Part shown: positions 1-8,265 of the stretch, in pieces
Position numbering within the stretch: the first letter of the stretch is position 1
Layout of the letters: the number at the start of each line of letters is the position of its first letter
Assembly: GCA_913063265.1 (NCBI GenBank)
Contig: CAJXZG010000060.1
Coordinates: forward strand, 1 to 33,842
Reading direction: 5' to 3'
From: an uncultured Prolixibacteraceae bacterium
GTDB lineage: Bacteria > Bacteroidota > Bacteroidia > Bacteroidales > Prolixibacteraceae
DNA: 33,842 nt
Notes under the pieces: generated by a model
Told to the model about the DNA's origin: nothing
Database searches by the model: none
What the model saw: only the letters and a program-made list of their open reading frames with translations
Translations under genes and position numbers: made by a program

Positions 1-52
1 ATTGTATTTGTATTAGTGTAAAAACAGAAACGTAATACCACTAAATAAGGTT

Positions 53-67
53 AGCGCCTGGGGCGCT
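53..67. other. Short GC-rich hairpin, possible end of an upstream transcript
   Basis: AGCGCC (53-58) and GGCGCT (62-67) form a perfect 6-bp stem with a 3-nt loop. It is followed only by TTCGTTC, a poor T-tract. It could be a weak terminator of a gene left of the window or a chance palindrome. Confidence 0.3.
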
Positions 68-82
68 TTCGTTCAACGTGTC

Positions 83-152
83 TATAACCCAACAAGTTGG
101 GTTATATCCCTATTGTCGGGTTGGGTTATAGACCCAATATGGTTATATAACC
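83..152. repeat. Cluster of three short perfect palindromes
   Basis: Three inverted repeats follow each other. Positions 83-93 and 96-106 are perfect 11-bp arms (TATAACCCAAC and its complement) around AA. TTGGGT (121-126) pairs with ACCCAA (132-137) across 5 nt. GGTTATATAACC (141-152) is a perfect 12-bp palindrome. All are built from GGGTTATA/TATAACCC-like words, so they look related rather than random. No gene touches them. They may be a decayed palindromic intergenic repeat or protein-binding sites. Confidence 0.6.
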
Positions 153-444
153 GTACTTTCTATAAAGCAGAGAACTATAAAACAGATTCTTTTGGCTTTT
201 ATTTCTACATCTCGATAATGTCATTTGAGGTTTTTGGTTTAAAGTTTTTGATTGCCCTAAAATTAATCAAAAAAGTGCTTGCTTGATTTGATAAACATAA
301 TTTTATTGTAATAAAATTTCAGGGTGTTGAGATAACCAACTGGATTTATCTTTGGGCTTAAAAGCCCTGAATCCTGAATTAACAGACACATTACCTAACA
401 GGCAAAGCACAAAGGAGAAGAAGTTTGTCTCGTTGCTCTGTGTA

Positions 445-690
445 AATTCCCTGTCTCCGAAGGTCAATTCTTTTGGGAATAATAGAGCTATTTTAGGAAA
501 GGTCAGTCATTTCCTAAAGGATGAAGATAATCCCCAAAGGAATCTCTATAATTCCGCGTTTCCGAAGGACAATTCCTTAAGGAATCATAGCGATTCTCTA
601 TGAAATCAATTTAATTCTTTCGAGAATATAGAAGATTCCCTGTCTCCGAAAGATAATACCCAAGCGAATTCTTATAATTCCAATTCAGAA
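445..690. repeat. Degenerate ~45-bp repeat array with internal palindromes
   Basis: A 26-bp word (core TCCGAA, flanked by ATTCC and AAT) occurs at 445-470, 550-575 and 634-659, with about 21-22 of 26 positions shared with the first copy. A second word beginning GATAAT and ending TATAATTCC occurs at 526-555 and 652-681, sharing about 24 of 30 positions. Together they suggest about five diverged units of 40-60 bp. Internal perfect palindromes include TTTAGGAAA/TTTCCTAAA (492-500 and 510-518) and ATTCCTTAAGGAAT (572-585). The array ends just past the stop codon of the minus-strand gene at 695. Confidence 0.7.
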
Positions 691-694
691 ATCC

Positions 695-1837
695 TTACTG
701 AGCTATCTTAATTATCTTTACTGTACTTCCAAATGAATTGGGTGTTGTTAACTGAACAAAGTAAATACCGTCTTTAAGAACATTCCCTGAATCATCCCTC
801 CCATTCCAGTTTATTTCTTTTAGTTCCAACTGCTGTACATTATTTACCGGGGTGGCTACCAACTGGCCAAGTGAATTGTATATCTGGATACTCACAATCT
901 CCGGGTTTTGAAATTCATTTTCAAAGACGATATAATCGGTGAAAGGATTTGGGTAAATGGAAAAGTTAAAGTCCCGCTCAGGAATAAGTGAACTTGTGCC
1001 GGTTGTTTTCTCAGGTGTGAAATCCACTTTCCAGGTTGTCCAAGTTACCCAATCGTATTCGGCCAATTCAGCCATTTTCTTTCTCACCGGTAAAACTATT
1101 TTCATGCGTTCTTTATTTAGCTCACTCGCTTCATACGGCTTACTCGCATCACCTGTTTCAGGCCAGTATTTTTTCAAGCCTTCTTCTGATTCATAAATCC
1201 CCATTAAGCCCAACATATTTTCATGTTCACCCCTTATAGCTTTTAAAAAGGGTCCTGGGACGTCGGGGAATGCTTCATTAAGTGCCGGTAAATATTCATT
1301 ATGGACAACATCCATAAATTGATCCATTGTTTTACCTGATTTAGGATTAACTTCTAAAACATGCAAAGTGAAAACATTACCTTTTTGCAGTGTGTGACTA
1401 TAATTTTCAACACCACTTGTAGTATCTACTTTCCAGCTTGTCCAGGTTACCCAGTCAAAGTCGGCCAGCTCCTTCATTTTATTCCTTGCCGGTACTACCA
1501 TTTTTATCTGTTCTTTATAAAGATCGCTTGAAATCCCGGATTCGGGCCAGTATTTTTTTAGCGCTTCTTCTGATTCATAAATACCCATGAATCCTAAGCT
1601 ATTTTCATGTTTACCTCTGATACCCTCCATTAAAACAACTTTTACGTCGGGGAAAGCTTCCCTTCCTGCCGGTAAATATTCGTTGTGCACAACATTCATA
1701 AACTGACCCATTGTTACTCCTGATTTAAGATTAACTTCCATAACATGCAAGGTGTAAACAAAGTCTTTCCGGAGTGTTTGACCATATGTAATTCCTACGT
1801 ACACGATAAGCATTAAAACAATAAACATTTTTTTCAT
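695..1837 (-). CDS. T9SS-sorted secreted protein with two tandem alpha-beta barrel-like domains
   Basis: Exported protein of 380 residues. Residues 1-20 are a signal peptide (MKKMFIVLM... ending YG-Q). Residues about 27-138 and 155-272 are two copies of one domain. Both carry the words VVHNEYLP, MGIYESEE, LKKYWPE and DWVTWT, so they arose by duplication. They resemble dimeric alpha-beta barrel (EthD/NIPSNAP-like) folds, but I cannot name a family or reaction. Residues about 293-380 (IYPNPF... DGIYFVQL...) match the type A T9SS sorting domain, so the product should cross the outer membrane and be anchored or released. The ATG at 1837 is preferred; an upstream in-frame TTG at 1867 would add ten residues before the signal peptide. 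The gene lies downstream of, and on the same strand as, the AraC-type regulator at 1977-4106. Confidence 0.85.
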   Translation of the reverse strand: MKKMFIVLMLIVYVGITYGQTLRKDFVYTLHVMEVNLKSGVTMGQFMNVVHNEYLPAGREAFPDVKVVLMEGIRGKHENSLGFMGIYESEEALKKYWPESGISSDLYKEQIKMVVPARNKMKELADFDWVTWTSWKVDTTSGVENYSHTLQKGNVFTLHVLEVNPKSGKTMDQFMDVVHNEYLPALNEAFPDVPGPFLKAIRGEHENMLGLMGIYESEEGLKKYWPETGDASKPYEASELNKERMKIVLPVRKKMAELAEYDWVTWTTWKVDFTPEKTTGTSSLIPERDFNFSIYPNPFTDYIVFENEFQNPEIVSIQIYNSLGQLVATPVNNVQQLELKEINWNGRDDSGNVLKDGIYFVQLTTPNSFGSTVKIIKIAQ

Positions 1838-1882
1838 GACCTTCGACGTTTTGATTCGTTTATACAAAGGTCTGAAACAGTG

Positions 1883-1972
1883 TGTTGCAGGACTTATCAG
1901 GATTGAACCTTTTAATAACGGATTTCGTGAAAGAGATGCAAAAAATGTTGCAGGAATAATAAATTTGTTGCA
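1883..1972. promoter_or_regulatory. Three direct copies of TGTTGCA upstream of the T9SS gene
   Basis: TGTTGCAGGA occurs at 1883-1892 and 1946-1955, and TGTTGCA again at 1966-1972. The last two are 20 bp apart, about two helical turns, which is the arrangement AraC-family monomers often use. A related word, TGTTGCG, lies at 4270-4276 just before the other T9SS gene. Binding by the neighbouring regulator is inference only. Confidence 0.35.
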
Positions 1973-1976
1973 ATAA

Positions 1977-4106
1977 TCAGATGCTCACATTATATTGAAG
2001 TTCTGTTTCTCCCCTTTCCTTTAACAATTTTTCAATACGTGTATGTTCGTCCTGATATTTGCTGGTGAGTGTTTCTTTTACATCGATAAAAACAGGATGA
2101 TTGCGCACTTCATCGAGTCCCGGCCAATAATTCAAATCCGCAATAATCCAACTGGGGACAAATTCCATTTTTTTCATTGCTGAAAGGTAACTAAAGGCTT
2201 TTTCCTTCTCGCCCAGGGCAAGAAAATCGAGAAACAGGAAAAAATGGGATTCATATTTTTGAGCACCTAACATATTAAATTCAATTTCTTCCTGCAGGGA
2301 TTCTACATTCTCCAGAAGATTTATAGTTGCTTTTTGTTGATTACCATTCTTTAAATGTACATACCCGTAGTATATGCCGGGTTGCCAGCAAAGCTCAGAT
2401 TTATATTGTTTTTTCTCATCTTCCAGACAGTAGGTATAGGCTCCGGTGTAATCTTGCTGAAATGATTTTATCTTCATTACCAAACCTGCATTTTCTGAAT
2501 TTTTTTCATATGCCTTTAAAGCAAGTTCCAGTGATTTTTGAAAATTCCCAAAATGTCGTTCTAATTCTGCCATTTCCCTATAATAAGCCAAAGTATCTGA
2601 ATAAAAGCTCAGCTTTTCCTGAATTAGCATATCTGCAGCTTCATAAAATCCTGCATTCTGAAAGGCATAAATAATTTTATCCAATGTATATTTTGGTGGA
2701 AATTCATTGGCTGGTTTTAATTCCATATACCTAAAATAACTTTGAATGGTATTGTAAAAATCATTCCTCTTTCCATAATTACTCACCAAACCCTGGTATT
2801 TCTTGTATTCAAGTTTTCCCCAGTCGCTATAATTTTCTCTGATTTTATCCGCTTCTTCCCGCATTCCTTTCTTGTCGTAATATTCTGCCAACTTTCCTTT
2901 TGCCCAGTCATTATCCGGATAATATTCAAGGGATTTTTTTGCATAATAATACGCACTATCTAGACACATTTGTTTATGTTCATTATTTCCATCGTGATAG
3001 ATATAATTCATAAAAAATGTGGCCAATTGCAGATAGGCAGAAGCAAAGCAAGAATCAAGTTGAATGGCCTGTAAAAAATATGCTTTACCTTTTTCCTGGT
3101 ATATTTCAGATTGTTCACCATCAGAAATATTTCCTAAAACATTGGCAATACGGTAATTTTCATTTCCTTTCAGATACAGGTTATAGGCAACCATATTCTT
3201 TGTAGGCAGTTCCCGAATTTGACTTTTTTCATCGGGAGTTAATTTAGTGTTTAATTTTGATGCTACCGATAAGGCGACATTTTCCTGAAGTTCAAAGATA
3301 TCTTCTGAATCTTCTGTATAGGTTTTTGACCATATATGATCACCGGATCGTGCTTCGATAAGTTGTATACGTAATTTAATTTTATTTTCAATTTTTTGCC
3401 CGCTTCCTTCAAGAATATAGTTTACTTTCAGCTCACGGGCAATATCCCTGATACTCAAATTACTATCACGGAATTTTTCTGAATCGGTTCTTGATTTCAC
3501 AGAAAAATCCTGAATACGCTCTAGTTTATCAAGTATTTCATCCATTAACCCGTTAATGATGTATTCATTACCGCTTTCAGGACTGTCATCGATAAAAGGA
3601 AGTACAGCAATGGTTTTTTGGTATTTATTTTTTTCAGGAATGATTTTGCCATTGGTTAATAAAAAGGTTATAACAAAAACAACCAAAAAAATGGAAATTG
3701 TTAAAATGCCTATTTTTTTTCGATTCTTTGCCGATTTCTGAATTGTGGCTTCTTCTTCAGGAATATGCTCTTTAATCCCTACTTCCCCCGGAGAATATCC
3801 ATAATAATCATGAAAACATTTTATAAAATAAGATGGGCTGCCAAAACCTGTCTTATAGGCAATTTGAGAAACCGTATCTGCAGATTTCTCAAGCATTTCT
3901 CTCGCTTTCTTTAACCGATAAATACGCAGGTATTGGTTTGCAGAGGTTTTTGTAATTGCTTTTATCTTTCGATGTAAATTTGATCGACTCATCCCTAATG
4001 CATGGGCAAGTTCAGTGACACCAAAATCTTCTTTATCGAAATTGGCAGCAATTATTTCATTCAACGAATTGAAAAAATCCTCATTAGAATTAAGTCTGCG
4101 GGACAT
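1977..4106 (-). CDS. Membrane-spanning AraC-family regulator with TolB/FlgO-like and TPR domains
   Basis: One-polypeptide transmembrane regulator of 709 residues. Residues about 12-112 are an AraC-type double HTH (ELAHALGMSRSNLHRKIKA, then IAYKTGFGSPSYFIKCFHDY and the closing YGYSPGE). Residues about 132-151 are a single hydrophobic membrane segment. Residues about 164-290 (KTIAVLPF..., NYILEGS, IWSKTY) resemble the TolB/FlgO-like domain of CadC-like regulators. The remaining ~400 residues look like TPR helices. The expected topology is cytoplasmic DNA binding with a periplasmic sensor, like CadC/ToxR but with an AraC reader. The signal is unknown. It sits between two genes for T9SS cargo, one downstream and one divergent, which suggests it controls one or both. 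The inverted repeat at 4149-4170 overlaps its likely promoter, consistent with autoregulation. Confidence 0.88.
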   Translation of the reverse strand: MSRRLNSNEDFFNSLNEIIAANFDKEDFGVTELAHALGMSRSNLHRKIKAITKTSANQYLRIYRLKKAREMLEKSADTVSQIAYKTGFGSPSYFIKCFHDYYGYSPGEVGIKEHIPEEEATIQKSAKNRKKIGILTISIFLVVFVITFLLTNGKIIPEKNKYQKTIAVLPFIDDSPESGNEYIINGLMDEILDKLERIQDFSVKSRTDSEKFRDSNLSIRDIARELKVNYILEGSGQKIENKIKLRIQLIEARSGDHIWSKTYTEDSEDIFELQENVALSVASKLNTKLTPDEKSQIRELPTKNMVAYNLYLKGNENYRIANVLGNISDGEQSEIYQEKGKAYFLQAIQLDSCFASAYLQLATFFMNYIYHDGNNEHKQMCLDSAYYYAKKSLEYYPDNDWAKGKLAEYYDKKGMREEADKIRENYSDWGKLEYKKYQGLVSNYGKRNDFYNTIQSYFRYMELKPANEFPPKYTLDKIIYAFQNAGFYEAADMLIQEKLSFYSDTLAYYREMAELERHFGNFQKSLELALKAYEKNSENAGLVMKIKSFQQDYTGAYTYCLEDEKKQYKSELCWQPGIYYGYVHLKNGNQQKATINLLENVESLQEEIEFNMLGAQKYESHFFLFLDFLALGEKEKAFSYLSAMKKMEFVPSWIIADLNYWPGLDEVRNHPVFIDVKETLTSKYQDEHTRIEKLLKERGETELQYNVSI

Positions 4107-4126
4107 GTTTTCTATTTTAACTATCT

Positions 4127-4170
4127 GAAAATTAATAGTTCATATAATAAGAACAATCTATTTTGTTCTT
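4127..4170 (-). promoter_or_regulatory. Candidate promoter of the AraC-type gene with an overlapping inverted repeat
   Basis: On the minus strand, TAATTTTC (4134 down to 4127) fits the Bacteroidota -7 element TAnnTTTG with one mismatch. ATTG (4157-4154) lies 19 nt upstream as a -33-like element. AAGAACAA (4149-4156) and TTGTTCTT (4163-4170) form a perfect 8-bp inverted repeat with a 6-nt spacer that overlaps the -33 position. A third TTGTTCT half-site lies at 4188-4194. The spacing suits an operator, but the protein that binds is not shown. Confidence 0.45.
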
Positions 4171-4295
4171 TGGTTTAATAATCGCGTTTGTTCTGTAAAA
4201 GATGCAATAGTTTCAAATTAATTTATCAAGTGGCACGCAACCTTTCTTTTCTCTGTTTCGTCTACCTTTTGTTGCGCGACTAAAAACCACAAGCT

Positions 4296-6299
4296 ATGAG
4301 AAATTTTTATTTTTTACTACTTTCTTTACTTTCTGCATCTTCTCTATTCGCCCAGGATACTATCAGTACCGGAGATTGTAAAGCAGATTTCTATTTTGAA
4401 CACAATCCGGATATTAAAATGTTGGTGCCTGGTGTGGCTGTTAATTTTTACGATACTTCGGAAGGAAATGTAATTGAACGATTTTGGGATTTTGGAGAAG
4501 GTCACTCAAGCACCGAAAAAAATCCGATGTTTATATTTAACTATCCCCAGGGTGCACCAAATATCAAAATTAATCCATATCGAAAAGTATCCTTAACCAT
4601 TGTAACCGACAGTTGCAAAAGTACCTTTACCCAAACCCTGAACATTTTTGAAATTGCCGATTCAAGCTATAATTATTGTGATGCAATTTTCAGGTACAGG
4701 GAAATTGGAAGGGATTCACTTTCAGAATTGGTAGAAATTCAATTTGACAATTTTTCCACAGGAGAAGAGCTTTCTTATTTCTGGGAATTTGGCTTTGGGG
4801 AAACCAGCACCGAAAAAGAGCCGCTTGTAAAGTTTAATACAAATGAGCCGGAGTATAAAGTTTGTCTGACCGTGATGGGAAAAGACAGCTGTATATCTAC
4901 TTTTTGCGATGCAGTGTATATTTCTGCACCTCCAATTCCGGAATGTAAAGTAGATTTTGCCTATGAAAAGAAAGATATGTTAATGAGTCCGGTTCCCTCG
5001 ATGTTGGTTTATTTCTACCACAAAGCTTCGCCCGATGCCATTGAATGGTTTTGGGATTTTGGAGATGGAACAACAAGCAATGAGGAAAATCCCACACATA
5101 CTTATATTCAACCACCCATAATCGATTCTGCCCTGGTTGATCCAAATCCGTTCAGAAAAGTATGTTTGACCATAAAAACTTCCACGCTTTGCGAAACAAC
5201 AATTTGTAAAACCATACCTGTTTTTACAACAATGCCAAATCCGGAACCGGAAAAATGTAAAGCCTATTTTAGATACTATCACCCGGAAGACATGGCTTCA
5301 ATACCTGAAGTTGTCCCAATTCAACTGGTTGATTTAAGTGAAGGTGAAATTGTCTCAAGACTTTGGGAATTTGATGATGGAAGTACAAGCACAGAAGAAA
5401 AACCATTGGTTTCTTTCGATGCATTTCAGAAAGAGCACAAAGTTTGTTTAACCGTAACTTTTGCTGATAGTTGCATAAGTACTTTCTGTGATGCCGTTTA
5501 TATTCATAAACCTATGCCACCCGATACGATAGTTAATCCGGATTGCCCCTACTCGATAAAAATTGACGGAGGATTTCCAATTGAAATGTCATCGTGCGCC
5601 GGTTGGGTTTCGGCAAGTGTTTATTTGAATGATTCGCTTGTTGAGCCAAAGATCATGACCTGGTCGAATGGTGACGAATCACATAAAACCGATGGTTTAT
5701 GCCCTACTCAAACCTATGCTGTAAAAGCGCTCATGCATGATGGCTGTACGGTGAAAACTGAATTTATTCTTAGTGCAGATGGAACAATAACAATTGTGAA
5801 ACCTATAAAATGGTCGATAGTTGGCGAAAGGGAAAAGCTTTATGTATTGCCCGAAACACAAAAAGATTTAATAGTAGAATGGCGACTTTGCGATGGCACC
5901 ATCGTTGAGGCGGATAGTATTCCGCTTGATGCCATTAATTGCGGAACCGACCAATCGAATATGATTGTTAAAGATTCAATGGGGAATATTATTTATTCAG
6001 AAATTATTTCGCTTAAGGGAACAACAACAGGTATTGAAGAAATAGAGAATGAAATAAAACTCTGGCCCAACCCGGTTTCTGATAAAATCAATCTGCGGTA
6101 TTCAGGGGAATTTCAATCGATAATATTGGTTGATATTTATGATATGACGGGTAAAAAATTGTTGTCAGAATCATTTCAAAATATAGTCGATGGACAACAG
6201 TTTAGGATTAATACCGGCCATTTGAAAACAGGTATTTACGTGTGCCGGGTTTCTGCCAATGGCCGTACCATTTTGACACAAACAATTAAACAGCAATAA
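4296..6299 (+). CDS. Secreted multi-PKD-domain protein with T9SS sorting signal
   Basis: Exported protein of 667 residues. Residues 1-20 are a signal peptide (ending SSLFAQ). Four PKD-like domains follow at about 28-118, 128-208, 217-310 and 321-404. Each opens with Cys-x3-Phe and carries a W[DE]F(G/D)xG core followed by S(T/N)E(K/E). Each also has a second cysteine near its end, suggesting a disulfide per domain. Residues about 415-570 are a further module I do not recognise. Residues about 578-667 (LWPNPVSDK... TGIYVCRV...) are a type A T9SS sorting domain. No catalytic motif is visible, so a surface adhesin or matrix protein is most likely. It is divergent from the AraC-type regulator at 1977-4106, and a terminator follows at 6313-6344. 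Confidence 0.88.
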   Translation: MRNFYFLLLSLLSASSLFAQDTISTGDCKADFYFEHNPDIKMLVPGVAVNFYDTSEGNVIERFWDFGEGHSSTEKNPMFIFNYPQGAPNIKINPYRKVSLTIVTDSCKSTFTQTLNIFEIADSSYNYCDAIFRYREIGRDSLSELVEIQFDNFSTGEELSYFWEFGFGETSTEKEPLVKFNTNEPEYKVCLTVMGKDSCISTFCDAVYISAPPIPECKVDFAYEKKDMLMSPVPSMLVYFYHKASPDAIEWFWDFGDGTTSNEENPTHTYIQPPIIDSALVDPNPFRKVCLTIKTSTLCETTICKTIPVFTTMPNPEPEKCKAYFRYYHPEDMASIPEVVPIQLVDLSEGEIVSRLWEFDDGSTSTEEKPLVSFDAFQKEHKVCLTVTFADSCISTFCDAVYIHKPMPPDTIVNPDCPYSIKIDGGFPIEMSSCAGWVSASVYLNDSLVEPKIMTWSNGDESHKTDGLCPTQTYAVKALMHDGCTVKTEFILSADGTITIVKPIKWSIVGEREKLYVLPETQKDLIVEWRLCDGTIVEADSIPLDAINCGTDQSNMIVKDSMGNIIYSEIISLKGTTTGIEEIENEIKLWPNPVSDKINLRYSGEFQSIILVDIYDMTGKKLLSESFQNIVDGQQFRINTGHLKTGIYVCRVSANGRTILTQTIKQQ

Positions 6300-6312
6300 C
6301 TAGCAGTACGAA

Positions 6313-6344
6313 AAAAGGTGGCTGGAAAATACCGGCCACCTTTT
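6313..6344 (+). terminator. Rho-independent terminator after the PKD-domain gene
   Basis: AAAAGGTGGC (6313-6322) pairs perfectly with GCCACCTTTT (6335-6344). The stem can extend inward by a T-G wobble and two G-C pairs, leaving a 6-nt loop. A T-rich tail (TTTTGTTTGTTTTTG) follows. Because the stem starts with an A-tract it could also work in the opposite direction. Confidence 0.8.
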
Positions 6345-6388
6345 GTTTGTTTTTGTCTGTATCTGTTTGTAATTATTCTTAAAATATC

Positions 6389-6439
6389 TCTCGCTAAGAC
6401 GCCAATTCTTATTCTTTGCGGTTTTGCGTCTTTGCGAGA
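6389..6439. repeat. Imperfect inverted repeat of the TTTGCGTCTTTGCGAGA type
   Basis: Positions 6389-6402 (TCTCGCTAAGACGC) and 6426-6439 (GCGTCTTTGCGAGA) are complementary over 14 bp with one mismatch and a 23-nt loop. The words CTTTGCG and GCGTCTTTGCGAGA resemble a dispersed intergenic repeat that I recall from Bacteroidota and some other phyla. It lies between the convergent PKD-domain and hcp genes and may help end transcription from either side. Confidence 0.6.
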
Positions 6440-6450
6440 TTATTTAACAA

Positions 6451-8112
6451 CTAAACCGTTGCTCCCTCCATAAAAATCGATAAATCCTTTTCTACTTCTG
6501 TAATTCCTGCAATTCCAAAGTTTTCAACCAAAACATTGGCAACATTGGGAGAAAGAAATGCCGGAAGTGTTGGCCCCAAATGAATATTTTTAACTCCAAG
6601 GTGAAGCAGTGCCAGTAATACAATTACGGCTTTTTGCTCATACCACGCTATGTTGTATGCAATTGGTAATTCGTTAATATCGTTCAATTCGAATACTTCT
6701 TTCAATTTCAAAGCAATAACTGCCAATGAATAAGAATCGTTACATTGTCCTGCATCAATAACCCGTGGAATGCCGCCAATATCTCCCAACGGCAATTTGT
6801 TGTAACGGTATTTTGCACATCCAGCAGTAAGAATTACTGTATCCTGTGGCAATTGTTCTGCAAATTCTGTGTAATAATCCCGGCTTTTCATACGTCCGTC
6901 GCAACCTGCCATAACAAAGAATTTTTTTATCGCACCGGTTTTTACCGCATCCACAATTTTATCGGCCAAAGCAAAAACCTGGGCATGGGCAAAACCACCA
7001 ACAATTTCTCCGGTTTCAATTTCCTTTGGAGCAGCACATTTTTTTGCATGCTCAATAATTTGGCTAAAATCTTTCATCTCACCATCTTTTCTGTCGGAAA
7101 TATGAATGGCACCTTCTAATCCGGAAGCACCTGTGGTATAAATTCTGTCGGTATACGTTGCCGAACTTTTTGGCGGTACAATACAGTTGGTTGTAAACAG
7201 AATCGGCCCGTTAAAACTTTCAAATTCTTTGTCTTGTTTCCACCAGGCATTTCCATAGTTTCCTGCAAGGTGACTGTATTTTTTGAAAGCAGGATAGTAA
7301 TGAGCCGGAAGCATCTCAGAGTGCGTATAAACGTCAACTCCGTTACCTTCAGTTTGTTTTAGCAATTCTTCCATGTCTTTCATATCGTGACCTGAAATCA
7401 GAATAGCAGGATTATTGCGAACTCCGATATTTACTTTGGTTGCCTCCGGATTTCCATAAGAACTCGTGTTTGCAGCATCAAGCAATGCCATTACATCTAC
7501 ACCATATTTACCGGTTTCCAGGGTAAGTGCGACTAATTCTTCAACACTTAAATCTTCTGTTGTAGCCACCAAAGCACGTTGCATAAATGCATAAATCTCA
7601 TCTTTTTTATGATTCAAATTGTAAGCATGTTCTGCATAAGCCGCCAATCCTTTTACCCCATAAATGATCAACTCTCGTAAAGAACGGATGTCTTTATTTT
7701 CAGTACTTAAAATTCCAACTTCTTCTGCTTTTGCCTCAAACTCCTCTGTGCTTGTTGCATTCCAGGCTGCAAACTCAGGTAGCGAAGATGGCAGTTGAAT
7801 ATTAGTAGCCAAACATCTTGAATGTAACTCGTTACGCAACTGTAAGGCTTTTACAATTCGTTTTGTAAAACTTCCCTTATCGAAATTGGCATTGGTAATT
7901 GTGCTAAACAATCCATCGAAAACAAATTTGTCGACTTTTGCAGGATTTACATTTTCCTTGCGTAATTTTTCATTGTACCAGCTTATTCCTTTCAACACAA
8001 AAAGTAATGTATCCTGAAGATTGGCGACATCACCAGGTTTACCACAAACTCCTGCAATTGTACAACCTGTTCCTTTCGCTGCTTCCTGACATTGATAACA
8101 AAACATACTCAT
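6451..8112 (-). CDS. hcp: Hybrid-cluster protein / hydroxylamine reductase
   Basis: Hybrid-cluster protein of 553 residues, full length for the family. It reduces hydroxylamine in vitro, and in enteric bacteria is linked to NO reduction during nitrosative stress. The N-terminal cysteines C5, C8, C17 and C23 (Cx2Cx8Cx5C) are the spacing of the strict-anaerobe, [4Fe-4S] class rather than the E. coli class. The hybrid-cluster ligands are all visible: H242, E266, C310, C404 (the persulfide position), C432, C457 and E492, with K494 next to the site. Each is offset by two from the Desulfovibrio numbering I recall. ATGs at 8112 and 8106 are both possible starts. A terminator upstream at 8233-8257 separates it from the ferredoxin gene, so it should have its own promoter. 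Confidence 0.97.
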   Translation of the reverse strand: MSMFCYQCQEAAKGTGCTIAGVCGKPGDVANLQDTLLFVLKGISWYNEKLRKENVNPAKVDKFVFDGLFSTITNANFDKGSFTKRIVKALQLRNELHSRCLATNIQLPSSLPEFAAWNATSTEEFEAKAEEVGILSTENKDIRSLRELIIYGVKGLAAYAEHAYNLNHKKDEIYAFMQRALVATTEDLSVEELVALTLETGKYGVDVMALLDAANTSSYGNPEATKVNIGVRNNPAILISGHDMKDMEELLKQTEGNGVDVYTHSEMLPAHYYPAFKKYSHLAGNYGNAWWKQDKEFESFNGPILFTTNCIVPPKSSATYTDRIYTTGASGLEGAIHISDRKDGEMKDFSQIIEHAKKCAAPKEIETGEIVGGFAHAQVFALADKIVDAVKTGAIKKFFVMAGCDGRMKSRDYYTEFAEQLPQDTVILTAGCAKYRYNKLPLGDIGGIPRVIDAGQCNDSYSLAVIALKLKEVFELNDINELPIAYNIAWYEQKAVIVLLALLHLGVKNIHLGPTLPAFLSPNVANVLVENFGIAGITEVEKDLSIFMEGATV

Positions 8113-8232
8113 TTTTCTACTTATTTAAATTTGATTATAAAAATTACCATTCCTGTTTTTATTGCAAATTCACCCTAGTACAGAAGCTGAACTGCAACAA
8201 ATTCTGATTTCTTTTAAATTATTTTTTGATTG

Positions 8233-8257
8233 AAAAAGGCACCCCGAACAAGGTGCC
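8233..8257 (-). terminator. Rho-independent terminator after the ferredoxin gene
   Basis: Read on the minus strand, GGCACC (8257-8252) and GGTGCC (8243-8238) form a 6-bp GC-rich stem with an 8-nt loop, followed at once by TTTTT (8237-8233). It lies 9 nt past the stop codon of the ferredoxin gene and should uncouple it from hcp. Confidence 0.8.
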
Positions 8258-8265
8258 AACTCAGT

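Larger units (their letters stand above)
1..694. other. Gene-free left end of the window
   Basis: No convincing gene is visible in this stretch. A small GC-rich hairpin lies at 53-67, a run of palindromes at 83-152, and an array of degenerate repeats at 445-690. In 153-444 I see only AT-rich sequence with no RNA gene or promoter I can support. A TTG-initiated frame stays open from 352 to 603, but it crosses the repeats and has no recognisable protein character. Confidence 0.6.

Noticed and set aside
352..603. 83-codon open frame with a TTG start in the left intergenic region
   Set aside because: It runs through the degenerate repeat array in which repeat copies fall in different frames. It has no signal, domain or promoter.
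6745..7119. 124-codon plus-strand frame inside hcp
   Set aside because: It is antisense to the hcp region that encodes the hybrid-cluster ligands; its residue pattern is that of a reverse-strand shadow.
8113..8237. A clear HcpR-type operator upstream of hcp
   Set aside because: I looked for a second copy of the 9197-9212 palindrome. Only partial words (TGCAACA at 8193-8199 and an ATGGTAA-like word on the minus strand) are present, which is too weak to annotate.
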